Below, one piece after another: positions 24,325 to 32,680 of a stretch of 64,000 bases of DNA (within the stretch, counting starts at the first letter, position 1; each line of letters opens with the position of its first letter). The notes beneath the pieces are model-generated. The model was not told where the DNA came from. It made no database searches and saw only the letters and a list, made by a program, of their open reading frames with translations. The stretch lies in NCBI GenBank assembly GCA_900539755.1, contig UQDC01000001.1:1-64000 (forward strand), read 5' to 3'. Position numbers and translations under genes: made by a program. This DNA is from an uncultured Alistipes sp. Lineage in GTDB: Bacteria > Bacteroidota > Bacteroidia > Bacteroidales > Rikenellaceae.

Positions 24325-24648
24325 CCCACAAATACTCTATGTTGGGACTCAATTCCAAAAACGTTAAGCTACACTTCCCCAAGCTATTGCTTCCAGGCAA
24401 CGATTGAGTTCTCCTTCCAGCATATAACACAAGCAGCCGATTGTTATTTATACAATCGGCTGCTTGGTTTTCTTATATACGGCTTTAAACCCTCACAATA
24501 CATCTTTAAACTGATCAGCCAAATAGGCCCAAGGACACACTATTCGCTTACCCTCAACATTCTTCGATGCACTATGTAATTATTACTAAAAAGTTAGGGA
24601 TCGGCACACTTCAGGTTTTCATTTAGTGATCTTCAAACGCAGGCAAGA
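24325..24648. other. Intergenic region between converging EamA and GT90 genes
   Basis: It contains a strong hairpin terminator (24430-24475). The remaining sequence shows no gene or other structure. Confidence 0.45.
24430..24475 (+). terminator. Rho-independent terminator of the EamA gene
   Basis: A 15-bp perfect stem: CAAGCAGCCGATTGT (24430-24444) pairs with the complementary arm at 24452-24466. A T-rich tract (GGTTTTCTT) follows. It lies between converging genes and may also act on the leftward GT90 transcript. Confidence 0.8.
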
Positions 24649-25620
24649 TTAGGGTTGCTGCCCCGTACAACGAAAATATTTCTGTAGAACCAGCAATGAA
24701 ATCAATCTTTCACGCTTTTTATCCTTGAATTGAGCGATGTATTCATGTGCATGACGGGCAATGGCTTCCGCCTCTTCGGGATGGTCAATGTAGTATTGCA
24801 ATCGTTCCGGGAGGTCAGAATAGTCCTTCTTAATCTCAATATAGTGGTAATTCGGGATCAACGAGCCCTCCATAAACCAGGTTTCATAAGTCGGACGAGG
24901 CATTACCGCAATTGAGTTGGTGGACATGACCCATTTCAGGCAAGTAGCCACATCATTGCCCTCCAAAGAGACAACAAACTTATACACCAGATGATCATAC
25001 AGCGTTATCTTCTTTTTAACCCATTCTGGTGGATCATCGGGCAGTGGCGAAATGATACCGGTATCGCACATCGGGTGTCCAAAATACATCTGAACAAACC
25101 TTCTGCGATGCGGTTTTTCGGAAATACTCAAACGGAAGATAGCCTTATCCATTTTCTTCCGGAACGGAATATGATCTTTGATGAAGGTAAAATGACGCAC
25201 CTTATCGAGATTCAGCAGCACGGAATTGGCAATATCGCCCTCAATCGGACGACTTTTCACAATCGACGGCACGGGCGGAACGTGGGTCACATCGCCAAAC
25301 AGATAACACCATTTTAACGAGTCGCTGAACCAGCGGGTAAACTCATAGCTATCGAAAAAATAGGTCGAACCGGCATCTCCGAATTTATGCAGAGCTAAAG
25401 GTTTGGCACACGTGGGATCAAGCGGCACAATTCCCTGCAGCCGATTATAATATTCGACCCGTTTCAGGATGTAGTCTTTGTCGGGACGTTTGTCCAACTC
25501 TGCCAGCACTTTATTCAGCCGGCGATGCAGCCAAACCTTTGGCGTAATATAACGGATCAGATTTTTAGAAAAATAGGCCAAACGGTTGTTTGTCCCTTTA
25601 CCAATGTGGGGCAGATGCAT
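24649..25620 (-). CDS. GT90-like (LpsA/CAP10-type) glycosyltransferase
   Basis: A 323-residue cytoplasmic or membrane-associated protein of the lipopolysaccharide-modifying / CAP10 group (glycosyltransferase family 90). Supporting segments: FGDAGSTYFFDS, the YLFGDVTHVPPVPSIVKSRPI region, RRRFVQMYFGHPMCDTGI, YDHLVYKFVVSLEGNDVATCLKWVMSTNSIAVM (the conserved family core with acceptor- and donor-contacting residues) and ETWFMEGSLIPNYHYIEIK. Bacterial members add sugars to LPS core or other surface glycans. A TATCTTTG-like -7 element lies about 27 bp upstream on the minus strand, supporting this start. There is no sugar-biosynthesis context nearby. Confidence 0.85.
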   Translation of the reverse strand: MHLPHIGKGTNNRLAYFSKNLIRYITPKVWLHRRLNKVLAELDKRPDKDYILKRVEYYNRLQGIVPLDPTCAKPLALHKFGDAGSTYFFDSYEFTRWFSDSLKWCYLFGDVTHVPPVPSIVKSRPIEGDIANSVLLNLDKVRHFTFIKDHIPFRKKMDKAIFRLSISEKPHRRRFVQMYFGHPMCDTGIISPLPDDPPEWVKKKITLYDHLVYKFVVSLEGNDVATCLKWVMSTNSIAVMPRPTYETWFMEGSLIPNYHYIEIKKDYSDLPERLQYYIDHPEEAEAIARHAHEYIAQFKDKKRERLISLLVLQKYFRCTGQQP

Positions 25621-25756
25621 ACCGAGGAGGATTAAGCGTTCATTATCAAAGATAAGGAAACTCTCCTATTTTCCATCAATTCGACCAATAAAATAATCTC
25701 CATTCCACTGCAGTACCGGACAAAGCAGAAACCGATGATTCCTTTTAGACTCCCCC

Positions 25757-25783
25757 ATAAAAAAACGCCTCTTTATTGAGGCA
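25757..25783 (-). terminator. Possible terminator of the ABC importer genes
   Basis: On the minus strand a short stem (GCCTC/GAGGC, 6-nt loop) is followed by a run of seven T residues. It lies about 125 bp past the ATPase gene stop codon. The stem is short, so confidence is moderate. Confidence 0.5.
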
Positions 25784-25907
25784 CAACCCTTTGCCGCAAC
25801 TACAACTTTTATTCCTCCCTGAATACAAAACATGCCGGCCAAGGCATTTTATCGTATCCTGATACGACCCATGCCCTTTACACAATACAAGATATGACTC
25901 TATGGAA

Positions 25908-26681
25908 TTATCGGATTTGAACCGTTCGGGTGGCATGGTCAAACAGCAGATGTCCATCCCGGAACAAACGATCGATATTTCCGGCATCGATCATCTCTTG
26001 CGGAGAGCCGTAAAGGAATTTACCTTGATCGATCATGACAATCGGATCGCACAACTCCAGCGCAACATTCAGGTCATGCGTCGAAAAGAGAATCGTTTTA
26101 CCCTGTTCCCGGGCCAAAGATCTCAGCAGCAAGACGATCTCATATTTATTGGGAAGATCCAAAAAAGCGGTTGGCTCATCAAGCAGAATAACCGGCGTAT
26201 CTTGTGCTAACGAACGGGCAATCATCACACGCTGACACTCTCCATCACTGAGCGTACTGACGTTTTTTTCGCCAAAGGCCTCCATGCCCACCAGACGTAA
26301 CGACTCTTGGACAATCTCTCGATCCTCATCCGTAAGACTTCCAATCCAGTTGGTATAGGGCGAACGACCTAATCCCACGATATTATTCACCTTCAAATTG
26401 CTGGCTCGTACATTTTCGGTCGACACGAAGCTGATTCGTGCGGCAATTTCCCGTTGTGACAGTGTATGCACCGAATCTCCTCCAATCAGGATCTGTCCAT
26501 GTAACGGTTTGAGTAACCCCATGACGGTTCGCAAAAGCGTACTCTTTCCGGTTCCGTTACGACCGATCAGTGCCGTGAGTTCTCCCCGGTTAAAAGAGAG
26601 ATCAACATGTTCAAACAGAGTACGCCCGGGATATCCCAATGCGAGATCCTGCAGTTGAATAGTATGGTCGGTTGCTGACAT
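25908..26681 (-). CDS. ABC transporter ATP-binding protein, FecE/BtuD type
   Basis: A 257-residue cytoplasmic ATPase that powers import of an iron-siderophore, heme or cobalamin. It has Walker A GRNGTGKSTLLRT (about 37-49), a Q-loop, signature LSDGECQRVMIARSLAQD (about 140-157), Walker B VILLDEPTAFLD and the switch His in FSTHDLN. The sequence GLGRSPYTNWIG after the Q-loop is typical of the FecE/FhuC/BtuD branch. It starts 11 bp after the permease gene ends, so the two form one transcript. Substrate type is not determined. Confidence 0.92.
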   Translation of the reverse strand: MSATDHTIQLQDLALGYPGRTLFEHVDLSFNRGELTALIGRNGTGKSTLLRTVMGLLKPLHGQILIGGDSVHTLSQREIAARISFVSTENVRASNLKVNNIVGLGRSPYTNWIGSLTDEDREIVQESLRLVGMEAFGEKNVSTLSDGECQRVMIARSLAQDTPVILLDEPTAFLDLPNKYEIVLLLRSLAREQGKTILFSTHDLNVALELCDPIVMIDQGKFLYGSPQEMIDAGNIDRLFRDGHLLFDHATRTVQIR

Positions 26682-26692
26682 GAGAGACGGAA

Positions 26693-27712
26693 TTAGAAAA
26701 TTTTGCGATTGCGGACAATGACCAGCACAATGATCGGAATACCCAACAACGCCGTGATCGTATTAACCGGGAGGACCATTTCATGCCCCGGTAATTGAGC
26801 AATAATATCGCACAACAGCATCGTGACGCTGCCCATCAACATCGAAGCCGGCATCAAAACCCGATGATCGGCATTTCCGGTCAGCATTCGTGCCACATGC
26901 GGTACCGCAATCCCGATGAAGCCGATCGGGCCACAAAACGCCGTAACGGTACCCGCCAACAAGGTTGTACTGGCAAAAAGCAGGAAACGAATCCAACGGA
27001 TATTGAGTCCCATTGTCCGGGCATAATTCTCGCCCAGCAACAACAAGTTGAGCGGTTTAATCAGGTAGATCGAAAGGGCCAGTCCCGCCACAACAATACC
27101 ACTCATCAAACCCAGTTGTTGAAGCGAAACACCACTAAGGCTACCCATGGTCCATACGACAAATGATTTGAGGGCTGAATCCGGGCTTAGGTATTGCAGA
27201 ATCTGGACAATGGCAGAAGCAGCACTGCCAAACATCATACCCAGAATCAGAATAGCCATAATATCCTTAAGTCGCACCGAGACCGCCATGATAACGGCCA
27301 AAATCAATGCTGCCCCAATCCAAGCCGAGCCCACCACACCGATATTGCGCAGGGTTTCCGAAGCAACCGACACACCCAACAGAGGCGCTCCCAACAAGAA
27401 AAGAGACACACCGAGACTGGCACCCGAACTGATACCCAACACATAAGGGCCTGCCAACGGGTTTCGGAACAATGTTTGCATCTGCAGACCGCTTGCAGAG
27501 AGAGCGGCACCTACAACCAAAGCTGTAATGGCTTTAGGCAACCGAAAGTGCGTTACAAGTATCCGGATTTGAGGATCGACCTCCTGACCCAGGATCACCC
27601 CCAATACCTCTTTAACCTGCAAGGAGACCGATCCCAACAACAGGCTGGCAACAAACAGAATGACCAGCAACAGGGACAACAGAATAAAACAGAGTATCGT
27701 TCGGTCTTTCAT
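26693..27712 (-). CDS. FecCD/BtuC-family ABC transporter permease
   Basis: A 339-residue inner-membrane permease with about ten helices. Family hallmarks are FRLPKAITALVVGAALSASGLQMQTLFRNPLAGPYVLGISSGASLGV near residues 55-100 and FCGPIGFIGIAVPHVARMLTG near 255-280, which contact the ATPase and line the path. Homologues import ferric siderophores, heme or vitamin B12. A 197-bp gap with two palindromic sequences separates it from the binding-protein gene upstream. Confidence 0.93.
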   Translation of the reverse strand: MKDRTILCFILLSLLLVILFVASLLLGSVSLQVKEVLGVILGQEVDPQIRILVTHFRLPKAITALVVGAALSASGLQMQTLFRNPLAGPYVLGISSGASLGVSLFLLGAPLLGVSVASETLRNIGVVGSAWIGAALILAVIMAVSVRLKDIMAILILGMMFGSAASAIVQILQYLSPDSALKSFVVWTMGSLSGVSLQQLGLMSGIVVAGLALSIYLIKPLNLLLLGENYARTMGLNIRWIRFLLFASTTLLAGTVTAFCGPIGFIGIAVPHVARMLTGNADHRVLMPASMLMGSVTMLLCDIIAQLPGHEMVLPVNTITALLGIPIIVLVIVRNRKIF

Positions 27713-27784
27713 GCAGAAATGTCTATATCAATTTGAACCGTTTAATTTGGACTGGGTTTAAACCAGAAAATTTTTCGTAGTTAT

Positions 27785-27842
27785 CTTTAGTAAAGCTGTG
27801 TTACCCCTTAACAGAACACTCTTTAATGGAGTTTTACTAAAG
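27785..27842. promoter_or_regulatory. Pair of palindromic operator-like sites
   Basis: CTTTAGTAAAG (27785-27795) is a perfect 5-1-5 palindrome, and TTTTACTAAAG (27832-27842) is the same palindrome with one change. Their start positions are 47 bp apart, between the importer's binding-protein and permease genes. The arrangement suggests a dimeric metal- or cofactor-sensing repressor. I do not recognise the motif as a standard Fur box. Confidence 0.4.
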
Positions 27843-27909
27843 GTATTTTATTTACTCATCCTTCCTCCTTATCACACAATTTATCCAAAGCGAAGGGAAG
27901 GGCGTTGCT

Positions 27910-29055
27910 CTATTTTAGCTGATGGAAATAGAACAGCTCATGGTCTGGCAGCAACTCGGGATGTAAAATGCGAATCATATCTTTGAGCGTACGATCGGGA
28001 TAGAGGGCCCCGGATTCCCAAAAGTCACTTCCTCCACTTGGCGTAATACGAGCATTGTTATTAAATACGTGATTTTCGCGTACCGGCTTGATCGACTCAA
28101 AACGGGGGTTCATCGCCCGCAACTCCGCTAAAGAGGTAGCCATACCGGGACTGAGCCAATAGTCAGCTTTCGAAGCGGTTACAAAAGCGGTTTCAGTACT
28201 GATTGGGCGACTCTGATCCGAATCCACGCCACGGCAGGCATAATCACCTCCCGCATCCTCGATCAAACGCACCATATAGCTACGGTCTCCGGGAACAAAC
28301 CAAGAGTCCTGCCATGGCGCATTCAGCATTACTTCAGGACGCTGGTCAACTTGCGCCACCAACTCTTTTGCTCGATTATATTCCGTGCAAATACTGTCAA
28401 AAATAGCGGTTGCTCTTTGTCCTTTATCGACAAATTCACCAAACAACGTGATCCATTCGGCCCGTCCCAAAGGATTGTTCTCAACATAATCGCCAATATA
28501 GATCGTCTGCAGGCCTAGCTCGTTCAGTTTCGCTGTAAGCGCGTTTTCGCCGGTAATTCCGTACAGGAACACAACATCGGGCTGCAAAGCGACTACTTGC
28601 TCGAAATTCAAACTGTTATCATATCCAGTTTCGACAATCTCTCCGGCAGCAATTCGTTCCCGAATCTGTTTGGAATAGATAAAGTTGGTTCCTGAAATGG
28701 CTCGAATAATAGTGTCTGCTTCCAAAGCCTCCAAAAAAGCCACATAGGAAGAGGACATACACACAGCTTTGCGAATCGGGGTCGGAACCGTTATGCCATC
28801 AAAATCTGCCGGAGCCTTTTCCCCATCCCGAGAGAGAAAAATCCATTGCGAAACACTGTCAGCCCCCTGCCATGGATTGATGATATGGATCATCGTACTC
28901 TTTCCGTGACGGAACATCTCAAAGCCAGAGGCGTATCGAGGGGTATAAAGTGTATCGAGAGTCTCGGAGTTACGACTGTTTTTGCTGGCCGAACCTCCAC
29001 ACGAGGAGAGCAGCACAACACACAAAAGCAGACAAATAATCGTAGATCGGCGCAT
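27910..29055 (-). CDS. Periplasmic substrate-binding lipoprotein of the metallophore/cobalamin importer
   Basis: A roughly 381-residue lipoprotein (MRRSTIICLLLCVVLLSSC, lipobox Leu-Ser-Ser-Cys) of the helical-backbone binding-protein class (FepB/BtuF/FhuD fold). The first lobe includes KAVCMSSSYVAFLEALEADTIIRAISG and a segment ending VVALQPDVVFLYG. The second lobe includes MVRLIEDAGGDYACRG and ASKADYWLSPG. Such proteins hand ferric-siderophore, heme or cobalamin to the permease. I prefer the ATG at 29055 to the one at 29073 because it gives a standard n-region. The first gene upstream on the same strand is a small membrane protein. Confidence 0.88.
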   Translation of the reverse strand: MRRSTIICLLLCVVLLSSCGGSASKNSRNSETLDTLYTPRYASGFEMFRHGKSTMIHIINPWQGADSVSQWIFLSRDGEKAPADFDGITVPTPIRKAVCMSSSYVAFLEALEADTIIRAISGTNFIYSKQIRERIAAGEIVETGYDNSLNFEQVVALQPDVVFLYGITGENALTAKLNELGLQTIYIGDYVENNPLGRAEWITLFGEFVDKGQRATAIFDSICTEYNRAKELVAQVDQRPEVMLNAPWQDSWFVPGDRSYMVRLIEDAGGDYACRGVDSDQSRPISTETAFVTASKADYWLSPGMATSLAELRAMNPRFESIKPVRENHVFNNNARITPSGGSDFWESGALYPDRTLKDMIRILHPELLPDHELFYFHQLK

Positions 29056-29091
29056 AAAGTAAAAACTGAGCATGATGTATTCGGGGCAGAT

Positions 29092-29418
29092 CTATTTCGG
29101 CGGCTGATTATCGTAAATCAGATAATCAATTCCCAACATTAACAACAACAGGAAATTGGGGATTGAACCGGTAACTGCACCGTGGATCAAAATATAAAGC
29201 AGTGCCGTATAGGTAACCAAACGCACCTTGGCATTGCGATTGAGCTGCTTGAAATGGCGGATATCACGAATCGCAGTAGGCAGATTGCGCAACAGATAAA
29301 CGCCTATGGCACAAAGCGCAATGATCAATCCTGCGGTGGGATACTTACTGTGCAACAGTGCACCCACGACAATGACAACGACAACCAGTTGGATCAAGGT
29401 TTTCGAAGAAATTTTCAT
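29092..29418 (-). CDS. Small four-helix membrane protein of unknown function
   Basis: A 108-residue protein with four hydrophobic segments (about residues 4-22, 27-45, 68-86 and 90-106) and a short basic loop (RDIRHFKQLNRNAKVR) between the second and third. It ends in a polar tail (YDNQPPK). I do not recognise the family. It lies 36 bp before the importer's binding-protein start on the same strand and may be co-transcribed. I chose the internal ATG at 29418 over an alternative start at 29439 because the added residues are not needed for the first helix. Confidence 0.6.
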   Translation of the reverse strand: MKISSKTLIQLVVVVIVVGALLHSKYPTAGLIIALCAIGVYLLRNLPTAIRDIRHFKQLNRNAKVRLVTYTALLYILIHGAVTGSIPNFLLLLMLGIDYLIYDNQPPK

Positions 29419-29556
29419 TTGTCGAAAGTTTTTAGGCACATTTCGGGCATGGCAGAATATTTTTCAACCAACGCCAGATATTTGATTGCCAACACTGTGG
29501 CAGATTGTACAATAAAAAAACGGTGGGAACAAAGTTACAATAAAAATCTTTTTTTT

Positions 29557-29564
29557 TAGATTTG
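29557..29564 (+). promoter_or_regulatory. -7 element of the aminotransferase gene
   Basis: TAGATTTG fits TAnnTTTG and lies 27 bp before the ATG at 29592. This supports that start over an alternative one at 29562, which would lie inside the promoter. Confidence 0.4.
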
Positions 29565-29591
29565 TTACACTGCATTTTGGAATCTGACACC

Positions 29592-30791
29592 ATGCCTTGT
29601 TTATCATCTAAAAGTCGAATTTTACCTGCCTCGCCCATCCGCAAACTGGTTCCTTATGCCGAAGCGGCAGCACGACAGGGGGTCAAAATATACCATCTGA
29701 ACATCGGTCAACCCGATATTCCAACGCCTCAAATCGCTATCGATGCGGTCAAAGGAATTCAAGATAAAATTTTTGCTTACGGGCATTCGGCCGGATTGGA
29801 GTCCTATCGCCGTAAACTGGTGGGTTACTACCAAAGCGTTGGGATCGATCTGACTTACGAAAACTTGATCATTACCAACGGCGGATCCGAAGCGATCTTT
29901 ATGGCCCTTTCGATCTGCCTCGACGAGGGGGACGAGGTGCTGATTCCTGAACCTTTTTACGCCAATTACAACGGATTTGCGGTTGAAGCCGGTGTCCAGG
30001 TCCGTACCATACCTTCATCGATTGAAAACAATTTCGCACTGCCTCCCATCGAGGAGTTTGACCGCCATATCACCCCTCGAACCAAAGCGATCCTGATCTG
30101 CAACCCGAACAACCCGACCGGTTATCTCTACTCCCAGGACGAGTTGGAACAGTTGCGGGATATTGTACTCAAGCACGACATGTTCCTGATATGTGACGAG
30201 GTCTATCGGGAATTCTGTTATGATGGTGCCAAACATTTTTCAGGGATGAACCTCAAAGGAGCCGAGCAGAATGTCATCATGATCGACTCTGTATCGAAAC
30301 GGTACAGCATGTGCGGAGTCCGTTTGGGAGCTCTTGTTACTCGAAATCGGGAGGTACTCGATGCCGCATTGCGTATGGGACAGGCCCGTCTTTGTCCTCC
30401 CTACTTGGCACAGGTAGCCGCTATTGCCGCACTCGATACACCTCCAAGCTATTTCCAGGAAGTACACGATGAGTATGTCGTTCGTCGCAACTGCATCGTC
30501 AAGGCTCTGAACGCAATCGAAGGGGTCTATTGTCCAACTCCACGTGGCGCTTTTTACTCCATCGTCAAATTACCGGTCGATGATGCCGATCGGTTTGCAC
30601 GTTGGATGCTCGAAGAGTTCCGGTATAAGGATCAGACTGTAATGTTGGCACCAGCAGCGGGCTTTTATGCAACCCCGGGACTTGGACGGAACGAAGTCCG
30701 CATCGCGTACGTGCTCAAATGTGAGGATCTGTTGGCTGCTGCTGAGTGTATCCGTGAAGCTCTAAAAGTCTATCCAGGAAGAAGTATTTAA
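29592..30791 (+). CDS. Class I pyridoxal-phosphate aminotransferase (aspartate aminotransferase-like)
   Basis: A 399-residue cytoplasmic fold-type I aminotransferase. Visible are the N-terminal substrate region (YHLNIGQPDIPTP), NGGSEAIFMALSICLDEGDEVLIPEPFYANY, CNPNNPTGYLYS with the PLP-contacting Asn, CDEVYREF with the Asp that pairs with the pyridine nitrogen, SVSKRYSMCGVRLG with the Schiff-base Lys, and the C-terminal substrate-carboxylate Arg in NEVRIAYVL. Homologues convert aspartate, aromatic amino acids or alanine with 2-oxoglutarate. The exact substrate is not determined. It is a single gene with a long hairpin terminator. Confidence 0.92.
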   Translation: MPCLSSKSRILPASPIRKLVPYAEAAARQGVKIYHLNIGQPDIPTPQIAIDAVKGIQDKIFAYGHSAGLESYRRKLVGYYQSVGIDLTYENLIITNGGSEAIFMALSICLDEGDEVLIPEPFYANYNGFAVEAGVQVRTIPSSIENNFALPPIEEFDRHITPRTKAILICNPNNPTGYLYSQDELEQLRDIVLKHDMFLICDEVYREFCYDGAKHFSGMNLKGAEQNVIMIDSVSKRYSMCGVRLGALVTRNREVLDAALRMGQARLCPPYLAQVAAIAALDTPPSYFQEVHDEYVVRRNCIVKALNAIEGVYCPTPRGAFYSIVKLPVDDADRFARWMLEEFRYKDQTVMLAPAAGFYATPGLGRNEVRIAYVLKCEDLLAAAECIREALKVYPGRSI

Positions 30792-30844
30792 TAAAACAGC
30801 CAGTTGTTCTTCCCTAAAGGACTATTTCATTAACATCTGCAAAA

Positions 30845-30886
30845 TATCCACAAAGGGCTGCTCGATTGAGCAGCCCTTTGTGGATA
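30845..30886. terminator. 19-bp perfect hairpin after the aminotransferase gene
   Basis: Arms at 30845-30863 and 30868-30886 pair over 19 bp around a GATT loop. The centre (GGGCTGCTC / GAGCAGCCC followed by TTTG) can terminate. The T-run is weak for a standard terminator, and the outer ATCCACA/TGTGGAT arms match the hairpin at 21011-21069. Confidence 0.65.
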
Positions 30887-30963
30887 GAGGGATCTGTCTT
30901 CTGACAAATCGACTGAGCAAGATGATGTAAACTGAAGTTTACAACCTTTTCTATATAAAGAGA

Positions 30964-32592
30964 TTAGTAGACATTCGTCTGCGGAGTGAAGCTGGTCCAA
31001 CCGTTCATCCAGTTATCCGCTTCAGCATCGCTCTTGAAAGCACCGGCGAAACCTGAATCCGTGAAACCATCGGCAGCAGGTACAGACAACAACGGGCTAC
31101 CTGCTTTAGGTCCATAGTTAGGATTAGCCAGCAGACTGTTGGGCTGATTCAAACCGAGTTCGGCAATCGTTTCGAAAATTTTATTACCACGCTCTGCAGC
31201 CAACAGATATGCATGTGAGAATGAGATTTCGCCTTCGGTAAAGTTTTTCCCGTCTGCTGAACGGCTGTCCTGCCATTTCTTATTGATATCACTACCCAGG
31301 ATACCGAAACTTTGTGCAGTCTTGTTATCAAATTTTGCATCTGCCGCATTATCCTGATAACCTGCCAGGAAGATATTTTTGAATGTGCTTCCAGTAGCTG
31401 TAGCATTCTCTTGCGTACCGGCCAATTTGTCATTTTCGATCATTACACCAACCGGATACCCTGCGATCACTGCATTTTGCAACGACAGACGTGAGTTGCG
31501 ACGAATCTGTACACCTGCCTGATACTGACCCAAACGCGAACCATTGTTCGGGAAAAGTCCGCCACCGTCAATGTATGCAGCACCGGGATTGCTGACATCG
31601 TATGAGGTATTGAAGAAGGTTTCATCCTGAGCCATCGGGCCGATCAGCGTAACGTTGCAGAAACGAGCTGTAGTATAGGGTTCAACGGTTTTCGCATCAG
31701 CATTGTTATCCGATTCAAAGCTATTCGAGAGCGATTGGTCGGCAATTTTCGGATGGCGTACTGCCAAAGCGTACTGTACTTTACCCGAGAAGCCGTTATC
31801 CGTATCGAAGTCATCATCCCAACCGTGGTAAGACACCAAATATTTGTAATCTGCCGTTCCGCCGAACCATTCGTATGAATCATCGTTCGAATAGGATACC
31901 TGCAAATGGTCGATTTTGGTTCCGCTACCGACTGAACCGAAAGTGATACCATTGATCTCCTGGTCCGTTTTGAACGGATAGCCGGCAAATTCGACACGAA
32001 CATATTGCAATTCTCCTGAGTTGTCGGCATCGTCATCACCACCATGTTTGGTGCGAGGACCTCCTTCGATCTGCATTTCGTTCAGGTTGTTTTTGGCCTT
32101 ACCGCAAATAATGATACCGCCCCAGTCTCCGGGTCTGCGAGATCCGGCAGGCTGTTCAGACGTAAAGACGATAGGTTTTTGAGCTGTTCCCGTAGCATGG
32201 ATTTTACCACCACGCTCAATAATCAGTGCTGCTTTGGTGTCTTTGTCTCCGAGAATAACCGTACCGGCAGGAATAGTGATCGAAGAGCCATCGGTAATAT
32301 ATACCCAACCGCGAAGCAAATATTTTTTAGAAGCATCCAACGTCACATGACCTTTGAACGGATACTCTTGGTTGCCATTGCCAAGGTCATAGGTGTTGGG
32401 GATCAAGTTACCGGCGTTATCGCGACTCTGTTGGGTGCCGAGCGTCGTATAATACTCGCTACTGCCATTGCTGCCGCCGTCTCCGCCGTCACCACCGTCA
32501 CCGCCTTCGCCACCTGAATTTTTTTCACAGCTGACCGCAAATACGGCCATGGCTGCCATAAGCAAAAGAGAAAACTTTTTCATGGATTTCAT
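30964..32592 (-). CDS. Surface or periplasmic beta-helix lipoprotein paired with a TonB-dependent receptor
   Basis: About 542 residues. A signal segment ending in a lipobox (Ala-Val-Ser-Cys) is followed by a Gly/Asp/Ser linker with GGD repeats. Then comes a long region of short beta repeats (WVYITDGSSITIPAGTVILG, ALIIERGGKIHATGTAQKPIVFTS, DWGGIIICGKA, KIDHLQVSYSNDDSYEWFGG) typical of the right-handed parallel beta-helix proteins that accompany a TonB receptor in many Bacteroidota. It lies about 90 bp downstream of the receptor gene and is probably translated from the same transcript. I chose the ATG at 32592 because it opens directly into the signal peptide. The ligand is unknown. Confidence 0.75.
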   Translation of the reverse strand: MKSMKKFSLLLMAAMAVFAVSCEKNSGGEGGDGGDGGDGGSNGSSEYYTTLGTQQSRDNAGNLIPNTYDLGNGNQEYPFKGHVTLDASKKYLLRGWVYITDGSSITIPAGTVILGDKDTKAALIIERGGKIHATGTAQKPIVFTSEQPAGSRRPGDWGGIIICGKAKNNLNEMQIEGGPRTKHGGDDDADNSGELQYVRVEFAGYPFKTDQEINGITFGSVGSGTKIDHLQVSYSNDDSYEWFGGTADYKYLVSYHGWDDDFDTDNGFSGKVQYALAVRHPKIADQSLSNSFESDNNADAKTVEPYTTARFCNVTLIGPMAQDETFFNTSYDVSNPGAAYIDGGGLFPNNGSRLGQYQAGVQIRRNSRLSLQNAVIAGYPVGVMIENDKLAGTQENATATGSTFKNIFLAGYQDNAADAKFDNKTAQSFGILGSDINKKWQDSRSADGKNFTEGEISFSHAYLLAAERGNKIFETIAELGLNQPNSLLANPNYGPKAGSPLLSVPAADGFTDSGFAGAFKSDAEADNWMNGWTSFTPQTNVY

Positions 32593-32680
32593 GTTAAACT
32601 GTTGTTTTAAATTGAGTTCGTTTGATTTCATATGAAGAGTTGCGTTGTAAAAGTTACTCCGTAGTCAAAGCTCACCGGAT

